Shown: positions 28,631 through 38,494 of the stretch, in pieces | How the letters are laid out: the number at the start of each line of letters is the position of its first letter | How positions within the stretch are numbered: the first letter of the stretch is position 1 | Notes under the pieces: generated by a model | What the model was told of the DNA's origin: nothing | Databases searched by the model: none | The model's input: the letters and a program-made list of their open reading frames with translations, nothing else | Assembly: GCF_018024495.1 (NCBI RefSeq) | Contig: NZ_CP071696.1 | Location: 2,294,001-2,358,000, forward strand | Source of the DNA: Agromyces archimandritae | GTDB taxonomy: Bacteria > Actinomycetota > Actinomycetes > Actinomycetales > Microbacteriaceae | Direction of reading: 5' to 3' | Length of the DNA stretch: 64,000 nucleotides | Program-made: the position numbers and the translations under genes

Positions 28631-28725
28631 AGGAGTGCCGATCTCCCGCCGGAGTTCCGACTTCCCGACACTCCGGCGGGAGATCGGCACTTCTGGGGCG
28701 TCGTATTCGGGAGATCGGCACTCCT
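28631..28725. repeat. Intergenic hairpin repeat, copy A
   Basis: Perfect 22-bp arms at 28634-28655 (start AGTGCCGATCTCCCG) and 28670-28691, 14-base loop. A third segment CGGGAGATCGGCACTCCT (28708-28725) can pair instead with AGGAGTGCCGATCTCCCG (28631-28648). Related units occur at 36373-36514. Confidence 0.8.
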
Positions 28726-28749
28726 ATGCGGATGCGGCGGGGTGGATGC

Positions 28750-28845
28750 GTGGTGGCAGCCGTGCTCGGCGACACCGATGCGGCACCGCCCGCCGCGGGC
28801 GTGCCGGTGCTCGTCGAACGGGCGTCGACCCGCCGGCTCGACTGA
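28750..28845 (+). pseudogene. Probable C-terminal remnant of a LacI-family regulator
   Basis: The frame reads VVAAVLGDTDAAPPAAGVPV then LVERASTRRLD and a stop at 28843-28845. The ending resembles the last residues of LacI regulators (short acidic linker, then LVxRxST). Nothing upstream continues the protein; copy A of the hairpin repeat lies there instead, and an IS110-type element follows within a few bases. Short and low-complexity, so uncertain. Confidence 0.35.
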
Positions 28846-28846
28846 T

Positions 28847-30356
28847 ATGTAGTTCTGTTTGTCAAGTGGGCAGGGTGAAGCGCCGCCGGGCTGGCTGCCT
28901 GGCGGCGCTTCGTCGTCCGTCCCTGGGGCATTGGTGCGTGGATGCGGCGTGTCTAGTGACGCGTGGTCAGTCTGATATGCGCGGGTTGGGTACCGCATGA
29001 CCCTGTTTCGGTGGGAGCGTTCGAGCGTGTCTGAGGTCGAGCGTGGCCTTGCGGCTGCTCACAGCCGAACCGCTGGTTTGCTCCTCACGCTGCATGCGTT
29101 CACGTACCGGTGTGCCGGGGCGGACGAGTCTGGTGGGTTCAGTCCATGACGGCCAACGACCAGCACCAGCCGGCCAGTTCACGGGCGATCGCAGTGTTGG
29201 CGACGGTGTGCTTCTTTCGGTGGCCGGCCAGTACCTGCCACCGGTGATGCAGGCGGCGGTTGCCGGCACCGCCGCGCGCGGCGGCCTCGGCGGGTGCGGC
29301 GGCCCACCGGTCGGTCATGGTCTTGCCCGGCGTGTAGCGGGGCTTGTGGTGCCAGGCCGCTTCGATCAGCAGACGCCGGGCGTGGGTGTTGCCGGTCTTG
29401 GTGATCGCCCCGAGCGAGCGCGACTGCCCGGATGAATGCTCCGATGGCACGAGGCCGAGGTACGCGGCGATGCTGCGGCCGGTGAAACGATCCCAGTCGC
29501 CGAGTTCAACGGCCAACCCGAACCCGGTGAGGGTGTTGATGCCCCGCAAGCAGCACAACCGTCTGGTGACCGCGGTGAACTGCGAATCGGCAGCCATCGC
29601 CGTGATGTCCCGGTCCAGGCGCTCCCGTCGCGCCAGCGTCATCGTGACCGTGTCGTAGGCGGCGTCGAAGGCCGCCAGCGTGCCGGGCCCGGCCGCGGCC
29701 AACCCTTCCCGGCGGGCCGCACGCAGCCACGCGTCGTGGGCGCCCGTCCACGCCCGGCCGTCGTACACGAACCCGTGTCGCAGCAGCAGCTTGGACAACC
29801 GGTGCCGGGCCGCCATCAAGTCCGTGCGGACATCATCACGGGCACGCACGAGATCCCGGGCCGCTTCCTCGGCGATCGTGGGCACCCGCACGGCGGTCAG
29901 TTCGTCCATACGCAGCAGCCGGGCCAGCAGGATCGCGTCGCGGGCGTCGGTCTTGACCCGGTCCCCGGACGGCCGGACGATCTTCGACGGTGCCGCGACC
30001 GTGCACGGGATGCCCGCGGTACTCAGCGACCGTGCCAGGCCGAACCCCGTCGGCCCGGCCTCGTAGACCACGCCCACCGGGCCGAGCCGGTCGGCGATCC
30101 CGGCGACCCACGCCAAAGCCGCGTCCGTGCTGCCGGGCAAGCGCGCTTGGACGAGCTCGCCCGTGACCGTATCCAGGGCTGCCGCCCGTATCGATCGGGC
30201 ATGCACGTCCAACCCGATCGCCGTACGCTCGTTGAACACCAGGGCCTCCAATGCATGTCGGCACCCCGACGGCCCATACCGCCGGGAATGATCCACGAAT
30301 CTGCACTGCGAGGCCCTGGGCCACAACCCCCACCAGAACCCCACCCTCATAGGGTC
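28847..30356 (-). mobile_element. IS110-family element, ends approximate
   Basis: The element consists of one DEDD transposase gene (29139-30239, minus strand) with about 290 bases of gene-free DNA downstream and about 115 bases upstream. The ends are guesses: CTGATATG occurs at about 28842 and 28974, and ACCCTCATAGGGT at 30343-30355. IS110 elements have no long terminal repeats, so the ends cannot be fixed by eye. The downstream region has a strong hairpin: GAAGCGCCGCC (28877-28887) with GGCGGCGCTTC (28901-28911). Confidence 0.6.
29139..30239 (-). CDS. IS110-family transposase (bridge-RNA-type recombinase)
   Basis: 366 residues. The N-terminal DEDD RuvC-like domain shows the first Asp in AIGLDVHARSI, Glu in VVYEAGPTG and the Asp pair in VKTDARDA. 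The C-terminal Transposase_20 domain has LRGINTLTGFGLAVELGDW and the Ser-containing loop SGQSRSLGAITKTGNTHARRLL. The start is GTG 30239, with GGAGG 5 bases upstream. The frame is intact. It lies between the arabinose locus and the VOC gene and disrupts neither. Confidence 0.93.
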   Translation of the reverse strand: MFNERTAIGLDVHARSIRAAALDTVTGELVQARLPGSTDAALAWVAGIADRLGPVGVVYEAGPTGFGLARSLSTAGIPCTVAAPSKIVRPSGDRVKTDARDAILLARLLRMDELTAVRVPTIAEEAARDLVRARDDVRTDLMAARHRLSKLLLRHGFVYDGRAWTGAHDAWLRAARREGLAAAGPGTLAAFDAAYDTVTMTLARRERLDRDITAMAADSQFTAVTRRLCCLRGINTLTGFGLAVELGDWDRFTGRSIAAYLGLVPSEHSSGQSRSLGAITKTGNTHARRLLIEAAWHHKPRYTPGKTMTDRWAAAPAEAAARGGAGNRRLHHRWQVLAGHRKKHTVANTAIARELAGWCWSLAVMD

Positions 30357-30400
30357 TGAGCGCGGCATCCACTCGCCGGCGCAGCCTGCGAACCCCGCTT

Positions 30401-30775
30401 TCAGTCGCGCGGCGGCAGCTGCTGGAAGGTGAGCCGGTTGCCGTCGGGGTCGGCCACCGTCACGAAGCGGCCCCACGGCTGCTCGTCGACGCCCTCGGCC
30501 GCGACCCCCTTCGCGCGCAGCTCGGCGAGGAACGCGTCGGCGTCGTCGATCACGGCCTGGATGACGTGGAGCGTGCCCGGCTCCTGATCGCTGCCGATGC
30601 CCTCGCCGATCGCGATCGAACACGCCGAGCCGGGCGGCGTCAGCTGCACGAAGCGGATGTCGTCGCTCACGCGGTGGTCGAAGTCGGCGTTGAAGCCGAG
30701 CCGGTCGACGTAGAAGGCCTTGGCCCGGTCGATATCGCTGACGGGCACGAAGATGAGTTCGATGCGGATGTCCAT
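30401..30775 (-). CDS. VOC-family (glyoxalase/dioxygenase fold) protein
   Basis: 124 residues with two beta-alpha-beta-beta-beta halves of the vicinal-oxygen-chelate fold: IELIFVPVSDIDRAKAFYVDRLGF and ending in GRFVTVADPDGNRLTFQQLP. The metal-binding His/Glu set of true glyoxalase I is not obvious, so this could be an antibiotic-binding or unknown-substrate member. ATG 30775 lacks a good ribosome-binding site. Confidence 0.8.
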   Translation of the reverse strand: MDIRIELIFVPVSDIDRAKAFYVDRLGFNADFDHRVSDDIRFVQLTPPGSACSIAIGEGIGSDQEPGTLHVIQAVIDDADAFLAELRAKGVAAEGVDEQPWGRFVTVADPDGNRLTFQQLPPRD

Positions 30776-30880
30776 GCTGCGAGTCTGCGCCCGACCACCG
30801 ACACACCGGGAACGCCGCTGCGGCCGGACGCACGTCGGGCCGGGGTGGATGCCCGAGCGCACCGGTGCTTGGATGGAGGC

Positions 30881-31456
30881 ATGGCACTGCACATCACGGG
30901 GGACGAGGCCGCCGACCGGTTGCTCGGAGACGATGCGTTCGCGCTCATGGTCGGGATGCTGCTCGACCAGCAGATCGCGATGGAGACGGCCTTCGCCGGC
31001 CCCGAGAAGATCCGGGAGCGGACGGGCACCATCGACCCGGCCGAGATCGCCGCGTACGACCCCGAGGCGTTCGCCGCCGTGTTCAAGGAGTCGCCGGCCG
31101 TGCACCGCTTCCCGGGGTCGATGGCCGCGCGCGTGCAGGCACTCGCGGCCGCGGTCCGCGACGACTGGCACGACGATGCCGCCGCCATCTGGACGGACGG
31201 CGAGCCGAGCGGCGCCGAGGTGCTGAAGCGGCTGAAGGCGCTGCCCGGCTTCGGCGAGCAGAAGGCGAAGATCTTTCTCGCGCTGCTCGGCAAGCAGTGC
31301 GGGCTCACCGCGCCCGGCTGGCGCGAGGCGGCGGGCGCGTACGGCGAGGAGGGCTCGTTCCGCTCGGTCGCCGATATCGTCGACCCGGGATCGCTCGCGA
31401 AGGTGCGCGAGACGAAGCGCGCCGCGAAGGCGGCGGCCAAGGCAGCGAAGGGCTGA
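30881..31456 (+). CDS. HhH-GPD-type base-excision repair-like protein
   Basis: 191 residues. Similar to the small actinobacterial HhH-GPD family (MVGMLLDQQIAMETAFAGP near the start). The helix-hairpin-helix LKALPGFGEQKAKIFLALLGKQ precedes a GWREAAG segment that sits where the catalytic region of larger glycosylases would be. The C-terminus is Lys/Ala-rich. ATG 30881 follows GGAGG closely. Activity on DNA is not proven for this short family. Confidence 0.8.
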   Translation: MALHITGDEAADRLLGDDAFALMVGMLLDQQIAMETAFAGPEKIRERTGTIDPAEIAAYDPEAFAAVFKESPAVHRFPGSMAARVQALAAAVRDDWHDDAAAIWTDGEPSGAEVLKRLKALPGFGEQKAKIFLALLGKQCGLTAPGWREAAGAYGEEGSFRSVADIVDPGSLAKVRETKRAAKAAAKAAKG

Positions 31457-31644
31457 CCGGGGACCGTTCGCGCGGTGAGATGAGGCCGGCTCGGCTCCGT
31501 GTCGGTGGGTGCTGCGAGCATGGAAGCATGACGGCATCCACTCGAGGAATCGGGACTCGCGCAGGGCGGAACCGCGGCCCGCACAGGGCGCTCGCGCCCG
31601 CGCCCGGAGGTGCCTTGCGCGACACGCCGCGACACGCCCGGGAA

Positions 31645-31765
31645 TCGTCCACAGCGACGAACGGCCGTGTTCGCCGGGGTGTGGATAAGGCGTCGGGCGC
31701 CCGCGGAAAACCGCCGGTCGGAGGCGCGTGGCCTGTTGATGGATCGGTGGAGAAGCCGTGGATAA
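31645..31765. promoter_or_regulatory. DnaA boxes upstream of nrdHIEF
   Basis: TGTGGATAA (31680-31688) is an exact DnaA box. CGTGGATAA (31757-31765) has one mismatch and TCGTCCACA (31645-31653) two. The stretch 31457-31890 otherwise has no convincing gene. E. coli nrdAB is regulated through DnaA boxes in its promoter; the same link is proposed here by inference. Confidence 0.5.
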
Positions 31766-31778
31766 CTACACGAATGTA

Positions 31779-31827
31779 ACTACAGCATGTTGTGCCCGTT
31801 CTGTTTGCCAGGCACTAGATGTAGTAT
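31779..31827 (+). promoter_or_regulatory. Pair of NrdR-like boxes
   Basis: ACTACAGCATGTTGTG (31779-31794) and GCACTAGATGTAGTAT (31812-31827) resemble the actinobacterial NrdR box (ACTAGATGTTGTG-like, partly palindromic). Their centres are about 33 bp apart, close to the three-turn spacing of paired NrdR sites. TAGTAT (31822-31827) may double as a -10 box, so NrdR binding would block the promoter. Confidence 0.65.
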
Positions 31828-31890
31828 TGGAAGTCCAGTGAGGTACTGGGGGAGCGGCTCCTCCGGGAGCCAGGGAACAAGGGGAAAAAC

Positions 31891-32124
31891 ATGACGGTCA
31901 CGGTCTACACGAAGCCATCCTGCGTCCAGTGCGCGGCGACGTATCGGGCGCTCGACAGCAAGGGCATCGAGTACGACGTGCTCGACGTCTCGGCCGACGA
32001 GCACGCGCTCGAACAGGTCAAGGAACTCGGCTATCTGCAGGCCCCGGTCGTCATCACGGACGAGGGCCACTGGTCCGGGTTCCGGCCCGACAAGATCGAC
32101 GAGCTCGCCGCTCGCCTCGCGTAA
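31891..32124 (+). CDS. nrdH: NrdH-redoxin
   Basis: 77 residues, glutaredoxin-like thiol donor for class Ib ribonucleotide reductase. The redox motif is CVQC (residues 11-14), and the C-terminus has [12 protein letters not shown], the NrdH thioredoxin-reductase-contact signature. ATG 31891 follows GGGGAAAAAC. First gene of nrdHIEF. Confidence 0.95.
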   Translation: MTVTVYTKPSCVQCAATYRALDSKGIEYDVLDVSADEHALEQVKELGYLQAPVVITDEGHWSGFRPDKIDELAARLA

Positions 32125-32224
32125 GGCTCGGATCGCGGGCGGCCCGGCCGCCGCATCTCGGCCCCCGACCGAGGCACGACGGCTCAGCCGCCCGCATCCG
32201 CAGCACGACCGCCGAGGAGGAACC

Positions 32225-32650
32225 ATGACGGATCTGGTCTACTTCTCGAGCGTCTCAGGCAACACCGACCGCTTCATCCGGAAACTCGGCCGCCCGGCCG
32301 CGCGCATCCCGCTGTACCCGAGCGAGGCACCGCTCCGGGTCGACGAACCCTATGTGCTCGTCGTCCCCACCTACGGCGGCGGCGACGGCAAGGGCGCGGT
32401 TCCGAAGCAGGTCATCCGCTTCCTGAACGACGAGAAGAACCGCTCGCTCATCCGGGGCGTCATCAGCGCCGGGAACACCAATTTCGGGACGGCCTTCGGC
32501 CTCGCCGGCGACATCGTCGCCGCCAAGACCGGGGTGCCGCACCTCTACCGCTTCGAAGTATTCGGAACCCCCGACGACGTCCGCGCCGTCGACGAAGGAT
32601 TGGACGCATTTTGGTCACGACAAGCACGGCATCCGCAGCCGACGGCGTAG
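32225..32650 (+). CDS. nrdI: NrdI flavodoxin
   Basis: 141 residues. The FMN-binding loop is [13 protein letters not shown] at the N-terminus, and the later [17 protein letters not shown] and [10 protein letters not shown] loops complete the site. It supplies oxidant to build the dimanganese-tyrosyl radical of NrdF. Ribosome-binding site GGAGGAACC directly upstream. The 3' end overlaps the predicted nrdE start. Confidence 0.95.
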   Translation: MTDLVYFSSVSGNTDRFIRKLGRPAARIPLYPSEAPLRVDEPYVLVVPTYGGGDGKGAVPKQVIRFLNDEKNRSLIRGVISAGNTNFGTAFGLAGDIVAAKTGVPHLYRFEVFGTPDDVRAVDEGLDAFWSRQARHPQPTA

Positions 32651-34782
32651 CGCTCATGGAGAAGCCGCGCACGGGGATGGACTACCACTCGCTGAACGCG
32701 ATGCTGAACCTCTACGGCGCGAACGGCGAGATCCAGTTCGACAAGGACCGCGAGGCCGCGCGCGAGTACTTCCTGCAGCACGTCAACCAGAACACGGTCT
32801 TCTTCCACTCCCTGAAGGAGCGCCTCGACTACCTCGTCGAGAAGGAGTACTACGAGCCCGAGGTGCTCGAGCAGTACTCGTTCGAGTTCATCCAGAAGCT
32901 GAACGACCTGGCGTACTCGAAGAAGTTCCGCTTCGAGACCTTCCTCGGCGCGTTCAAGTACTACACGAGCTACACGCTGAAGACCTTCGACGGCAAGCGC
33001 TACCTCGAGCGCTTCGAGGACCGCGTCGTGATGACCGCCCTCGGTCTCGCGCAGGGTGACGAGCAGCTCGCGATCGACCTCGTCGAGGAGATCATCGGCG
33101 GCCGGTTCCAGCCGGCGACGCCGACGTTCCTGAACACGGGCAAGGCGCAGCGCGGCGAGCTCGTCAGCTGCTTCCTGCTGCGCATCGAAGACAACATGGA
33201 GTCGATCTCGCGCGGCATCAACTCCGCCCTGCAGCTCTCCAAGCGCGGCGGCGGCGTCGCCCTGCTGTTGTCGAACATCCGCGAGGCCGGCGCCCCGATC
33301 AAGCAGATCGAGAACCAGTCCAGCGGCATCATCCCGGTCATGAAGCTGCTCGAGGACTCGTTCAGCTACGCGAACCAGCTCGGCGCACGGCAGGGCGCCG
33401 GCGCCGTGTACCTGTCGGCGCACCACCCCGACATCATGAAGTTCCTCGACACCAAGCGCGAGAACGCGGACGAGAAGATCCGCATCAAGACCCTCTCGCT
33501 CGGCGTCGTGATCCCCGACATCACCTTCGAGCTCGCCAAGAACAACGAGGACATGTACCTCTTCAGCCCGTACGACGTCGAGCGCGTCTACGGCAAGCCC
33601 TTCGGCGACGTGCCGATCAGCGAGCACTACCGCGAGATGGTCGACGACGCGCGCATCAAGAAGACGAAGATCAACGCGCGCGCCTTCTTCCAGACCCTCG
33701 CCGAGATCCAGTTCGAGTCGGGCTACCCGTACATCGTGTTCGAAGACACGGTGAACAAGGCCAACCCGATCAAGGGCCGGATCAACATGTCGAACCTGTG
33801 CTCCGAGATCCTGCAGGTGAACACGCCGACGACGTACCACGAGGACCTCTCGTACGACGTCATCGGCAAGGACATCTCCTGCAACCTCGGCTCGCTGAAC
33901 ATCGCGCGCACGATGGACTCGCCCGACTTCGGCAAGACCGTCGAGACCGCCATCCGCGGCCTCACCTCGGTGTCGAACCAGTCGCACATCTCCTCGGTGC
34001 GCTCGATCGAGGACGGCAACGACAAGTCGCACGCCATCGGCCTCGGGCAGATGAACCTGCACGGCTACCTCGCGCGCGAACGGATCTTCTACGGCAGCGA
34101 AGAGGGCATCGATTTCACGAACCTCTACTTCTACACCGTGCTGTTCCACGCGCTGCGCGCCTCGAACCGCATCGCGATCGAGCGCGGCGAGGTCTTCGAC
34201 GGCTTCGCCGAGTCGAAGTACGCGTCGGGCGAGTTCTTCGACAAGTACACCGACGCGGAGTGGATGCCGGCTACCGAGCGTGTCTCGGAGCTCTTCGCGA
34301 CCGCCGGCGTCCGCATCCCGACGCAGGACGACTGGCGCGAGCTGAAGGCATCCGTCCAGGAGCACGGGATCTACAACCAGAACCTGCAGGCCGTGCCGCC
34401 GACCGGATCCATCTCGTACATCAACAACTCGACGGCCTCGATCCACCCGATCGCCTCGAAGATCGAGATCCGCAAGGAGGGCAAGCTCGGTCGCGTGTAC
34501 TACCCGGCGGCGTACATGACGAACGACAACCTGGAGTACTACCAGGACGCCTACGAGATCGGCTACGAGAAGATCATCGACACCTATGCTGCGGCGACGC
34601 AGCACGTCGACCAGGGCCTCTCGCTCACGCTCTTCTTCAAGGACACGGCGACGACGCGAGACATCAACAAGGCGCAGATCTACGCCTGGCGCAAGGGCAT
34701 CAAGACGATCTACTACATCCGCCTGCGGCAGATGGCGCTCGAGGGCACGGAGCTCGACATGTGCGTCAGCTGCATGCTGTGA
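32611..34782 (+). CDS. nrdE: Class Ib ribonucleoside-diphosphate reductase alpha subunit
   Basis: 723 residues. Close match to mycobacterial NrdE from [20 protein letters not shown] to the redox-active C-terminal pair in CVSCML. The active-site Cys segments are [16 protein letters not shown] and SEI then [20 protein letters not shown] carries the family Asn. Start chosen as TTG 32611 (GAAGGA about 9 bases upstream), overlapping nrdI by 40 bases; ATG 32656 is the alternative. No ATP-cone is evident, as expected for class Ib. Confidence 0.95.
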   Translation: MVTTSTASAADGVALMEKPRTGMDYHSLNAMLNLYGANGEIQFDKDREAAREYFLQHVNQNTVFFHSLKERLDYLVEKEYYEPEVLEQYSFEFIQKLNDLAYSKKFRFETFLGAFKYYTSYTLKTFDGKRYLERFEDRVVMTALGLAQGDEQLAIDLVEEIIGGRFQPATPTFLNTGKAQRGELVSCFLLRIEDNMESISRGINSALQLSKRGGGVALLLSNIREAGAPIKQIENQSSGIIPVMKLLEDSFSYANQLGARQGAGAVYLSAHHPDIMKFLDTKRENADEKIRIKTLSLGVVIPDITFELAKNNEDMYLFSPYDVERVYGKPFGDVPISEHYREMVDDARIKKTKINARAFFQTLAEIQFESGYPYIVFEDTVNKANPIKGRINMSNLCSEILQVNTPTTYHEDLSYDVIGKDISCNLGSLNIARTMDSPDFGKTVETAIRGLTSVSNQSHISSVRSIEDGNDKSHAIGLGQMNLHGYLARERIFYGSEEGIDFTNLYFYTVLFHALRASNRIAIERGEVFDGFAESKYASGEFFDKYTDAEWMPATERVSELFATAGVRIPTQDDWRELKASVQEHGIYNQNLQAVPPTGSISYINNSTASIHPIASKIEIRKEGKLGRVYYPAAYMTNDNLEYYQDAYEIGYEKIIDTYAAATQHVDQGLSLTLFFKDTATTRDINKAQIYAWRKGIKTIYYIRLRQMALEGTELDMCVSCML

Positions 34783-34790
34783 CCGTCTGA

Positions 34791-35804
<1,014 letters not shown>

Positions 35805-35824
35805 GTCGCACGAATCGATGATCG

Positions 35825-35869
35825 GGACGAGCCCCGGACCTTGCAACCCTGCGGATCCGGGGCTCGTCC
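35825..35869 (+). terminator. Hairpin after nrdF
   Basis: Perfect 14-bp arms GGACGAGCCCCGGA (35825-35838) and TCCGGGGCTCGTCC (35856-35869), 17-base loop, 20 bases after the nrdF stop. Likely operon terminator; only a weak T-content tail follows. Confidence 0.7.
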
Positions 35870-35924
35870 GTCTGCTGCGGCGAGTACTCCCTCCGGTACC
35901 GTGATGAGCTGACAGGAGATCCGC

Positions 35925-36371
35925 ATGCGCATTGTCGAGACCGTCGACATCGATGCGGCGCCCGAAGCCGTCTGGCGGGTGCTCACCGAATTCGGCGAGT
36001 ACGCGTCGTGGAACCCGTTCATCGTCGCGTGCGCCAGCACCCTGGTGCCCGGCGATCCGATCGACATGCATGTGCGACTCGGCCCGGGAGAGCCGCGCGA
36101 GCAGCGCGAGTGGATCACCTCGTACGCCGCAGGGGCAGGCTTCGCGTACTCGATGAAGCCGATCCCGTTCGGGGCACTGCGGAGCCATCGCTCCCACGAG
36201 ATCGTTCCGCTCGGCGACGGACGCAGCCGGTACACCTCCCGCTTCGAGGTGCACGGGTGGCTCGCCCCGCTCGTCGTCGCCATGCAAGGCGCCGCCCTGC
36301 GGCGCGGTTTCGCCGGGATGACGGACGGCCTCCGCCGCCGCGCCGAGACGCTGGCCGCGGGCGAGGGATAG
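35925..36371 (+). CDS. SRPBCC-family (START-like) protein
   Basis: 148 residues. The N-terminus RIVETVDIDAAPEAVWRVL and the segment FGEYASWNPFI are typical of the polyketide-cyclase/SRPBCC hydrophobic-pocket family. The C-terminus ends in a long helix (VVAMQGAALRRGFAGMTDGL). ATG 35925 has CAGGAG upstream. Ligand unknown; single gene. Confidence 0.85.
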   Translation: MRIVETVDIDAAPEAVWRVLTEFGEYASWNPFIVACASTLVPGDPIDMHVRLGPGEPREQREWITSYAAGAGFAYSMKPIPFGALRSHRSHEIVPLGDGRSRYTSRFEVHGWLAPLVVAMQGAALRRGFAGMTDGLRRRAETLAAGEG

Positions 36372-36372
36372 C

Positions 36373-36514
36373 GATGCCGGTTTCCCGCCGGAGTGTCGGT
36401 TTCCCGAACGGCGCATCCTTGGAGTGCCGGTTTCCCGAATGCCGCACCCTTGGAGTGCCGGTTTCCCGCTGGAGTGCCGGGAAGTCGGCACTCCAGCGGG
36501 AGATCGGTACTCCT
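36373..36514. repeat. Intergenic hairpin repeat, copy B
   Basis: Two tandem 31-bp units start GGAGTGTCGGTTTCCCGAA (36390) and GGAGTGCCGGTTTCCCGAA (36421). A third partial unit (36452) leads into a hairpin with arms CCCGCTGGAGTGCCG (36465-36479) and CGGCACTCCAGCGGG (36486-36500). The far end GAGATCGGTACTCCT echoes copy A at 28631. Nothing gene-like is seen from 36372 to about 36700. Confidence 0.8.
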
Positions 36515-36744
36515 CTGGCCACCGGGCGCCGCTCGTTCTTCGCGCCCGGGTCCCACCAGCACCGCGACGACCGAGCTGTGGATGCCGGTCGAACCCGCCT
36601 GACGCGCGAACTCGCGCCGATGCGCGATGCGTGCGACTGCCGCCACCGTCGCGCTGGATTTTATCATCGGCGCCCGCTCGGCGCGTGTTTCGTTGCGTGA
36701 CGCCGGGATTCGGCATTCGGTGGGGCGTGAGGTGGACTCGTTCG

Positions 36745-37713
36745 GTGATCGAAGTACAGAACCTCACCAAGGTGTTCGGTGAGCCGCCGAACCGGGTTCG
36801 CGCGCTCGATGACGTCAGCCTGCGGGTGGAGCCGGGGGAGATCCTCGCCGTGGTCGGGGCGAGCGGATCCGGCAAATCCACGCTCGTGCGCTGCCTGACC
36901 CTGCTCGAGCAGCCGACGAGCGGCACCGTGATCGTCGGCGGGAACGCGATCACCGAACTCGACGAGCGGCGGCTGCGCGAGGCACGCCGTGCGATCGGCC
37001 AGGTGTTCCAGCACGCCAACCTGCTCGACAACCGCACCGCGAAGCGCAACGTCGAATACCCGCTCGAGGTCGCCGGCTGGGGCAAGAAGGAGCGCGAGGC
37101 GCGGGCGAGCGAACTGCTCGCGCTCGTCGGCCTCGCCGACCGTCAGCACACCTATCCGTCGCAGCTCTCCGGCGGGCAGCAGCAGCGCGTCGGCATTGCC
37201 CGGGCGCTCGCCTCGAACCCCGAGGTGCTGCTGTGCGACGAGCCGACCTCGGCGCTGGATCCGACCACCACACGGGGCCTGCTCGACCTGCTCGCGCGCC
37301 TCCGCGACGAACTCGGCGTCACGATCCTCATCATCACCCACGACCTCGGCGTCGTGCGGCGCATCGCCGACCGGGTCGCCGTGCTCGATTCCGGCCGCAT
37401 CACCGACATCGGCCGCGTCGACGAGGTCGCCACCCGCCTCTCCTCGACGCTGCTCAGCGACCTCTCCGCCGACGGCGAGCTCGGCGAGACCGAGCTGCGC
37501 GTCATCGGCGGCAGCGGGCAGGCATCCATCCCGTTCATCTCGCGGCTGACCGCCGAGCTCGGCGTCGAGGTCCGCCTGATCTCGGGTGGATCCCACGCCA
37601 TCGGCGAGCACCACGTCGTCAAGGCCGACCTCGGATTCGGCACCCGCGAGGAACGCGACCGCGCCGGCGCCTGGCTGCAGGAGAACGAGTTCACGGTGGT
37701 GACGGCCGCATGA
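36745..37713 (+). CDS. metN: Methionine ABC importer ATP-binding protein
   Basis: 322 residues. Walker A GASGSGKST, signature LSGGQQQRVGIARAL, Walker B VLLCDEPTSALDP and the H-loop IITHDLG. The C-terminal ~90 residues form the NIL domain (IPFISRLTAELGVEVRLISGG) that gives feedback inhibition by methionine in MetN. GTG 36745 is the preferred start; in-frame GTGs exist upstream. Its stop overlaps metI (ATGA). Confidence 0.92.
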   Translation: MIEVQNLTKVFGEPPNRVRALDDVSLRVEPGEILAVVGASGSGKSTLVRCLTLLEQPTSGTVIVGGNAITELDERRLREARRAIGQVFQHANLLDNRTAKRNVEYPLEVAGWGKKEREARASELLALVGLADRQHTYPSQLSGGQQQRVGIARALASNPEVLLCDEPTSALDPTTTRGLLDLLARLRDELGVTILIITHDLGVVRRIADRVAVLDSGRITDIGRVDEVATRLSSTLLSDLSADGELGETELRVIGGSGQASIPFISRLTAELGVEVRLISGGSHAIGEHHVVKADLGFGTREERDRAGAWLQENEFTVVTAA

Positions 37714-38483
37714 CCGCGAAGGACGACGACTTCTGGAACGACCTCGTCACGAACCCCGTCATCGCCCACGCCGTGCCGCAGGCCACCGGCGAAACCCTGT
37801 ACATGGTGCTCGTCGCCCTGGTCATCGCGATCGTCTTCGGCGTGCCGCTCGGCGTCTACCTGTGGAACAGCAGCGCCGTCGGCCTCGACCCGAACCGCGG
37901 GCCGAACCGCATCGTCGGCGCGATCGTCAACGTGGTGCGCTCGCTGCCGTTCGTGATCCTCATGGTGCTGCTGCTGCCGTTCACCCGCCTCGTCGCCGGC
38001 ACGACGCTCGGGCCGACGGCATCCATCGTGCCGCTCGCGATCGGCGCGATCCCTTTCCTCGCCCGCCTCGTCGAGGCCTCCCTCCGCGAGGTGCCCGCCG
38101 GCAAACTCGAGGCATCCATCGTCTGCGGCGCCGGCAAACGCCGGACCATCGTCAAAGCCCTGCTGCCCGAGGCGCTGCCGAGCATCGTCTCCGCCTTCAC
38201 GACCACCGCCATCACCCTCGTCGCATACTCGGCGATGGCCGGCCTCGTCGGCGGCGGCGGGCTCGGCTACCTCGCCGACGCATACGGGTACAAACGGTTC
38301 GACCTGCCCGTGCTCATCGTCGCGACCATCCTGCTGATCGTCATCGTGCAGCTCATCCAGACCATCGGCGACCGTGTCTCGCGCAGCCTCGATCACCGTT
38401 CGACCGCGTCGGGCAGCGCATCCCGTCGACCCGCTCGCCTGTTCGCCGGGTTCCGCATCCCGAACCCCGCCCAACCGAAGTAG
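37710..38483 (+). CDS. metI: Methionine ABC importer permease
   Basis: 257 residues, about five spans, with the ABC permease loop VEASLREVPAGKLEASIVCGAGKRR (EAA motif). AMAGLVGGGGLGYLADAYGY near the C-terminus is typical of MetI. The last 35 residues are a hydrophilic Arg/Ser-rich tail. ATGA overlap with metN shows translational coupling. Confidence 0.92.
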   Translation: MTAKDDDFWNDLVTNPVIAHAVPQATGETLYMVLVALVIAIVFGVPLGVYLWNSSAVGLDPNRGPNRIVGAIVNVVRSLPFVILMVLLLPFTRLVAGTTLGPTASIVPLAIGAIPFLARLVEASLREVPAGKLEASIVCGAGKRRTIVKALLPEALPSIVSAFTTTAITLVAYSAMAGLVGGGGLGYLADAYGYKRFDLPVLIVATILLIVIVQLIQTIGDRVSRSLDHRSTASGSASRRPARLFAGFRIPNPAQPK

Positions 38484-38494
38484 AAGGAACACCC

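Noticed and set aside
25572-29000. A 1142-codon plus-strand frame through the kinase and isomerase genes.
   Set aside because: It is an alternate frame of araB and araA, with compositional bias (Ser/Pro/Arg) and no recognisable domain.
31645-31765. The DnaA boxes as a replication origin.
   Set aside because: No dnaA, dnaN or AT-rich unwinding region is nearby; three boxes before nrdHIEF fit regulation better.
31528-31779. An 83-codon frame starting MTASTRGIGTRAG upstream of nrdH.
   Set aside because: Basic low-complexity product with no ribosome-binding site or family match; it overlaps the DnaA and NrdR boxes, so regulatory DNA is the better reading.
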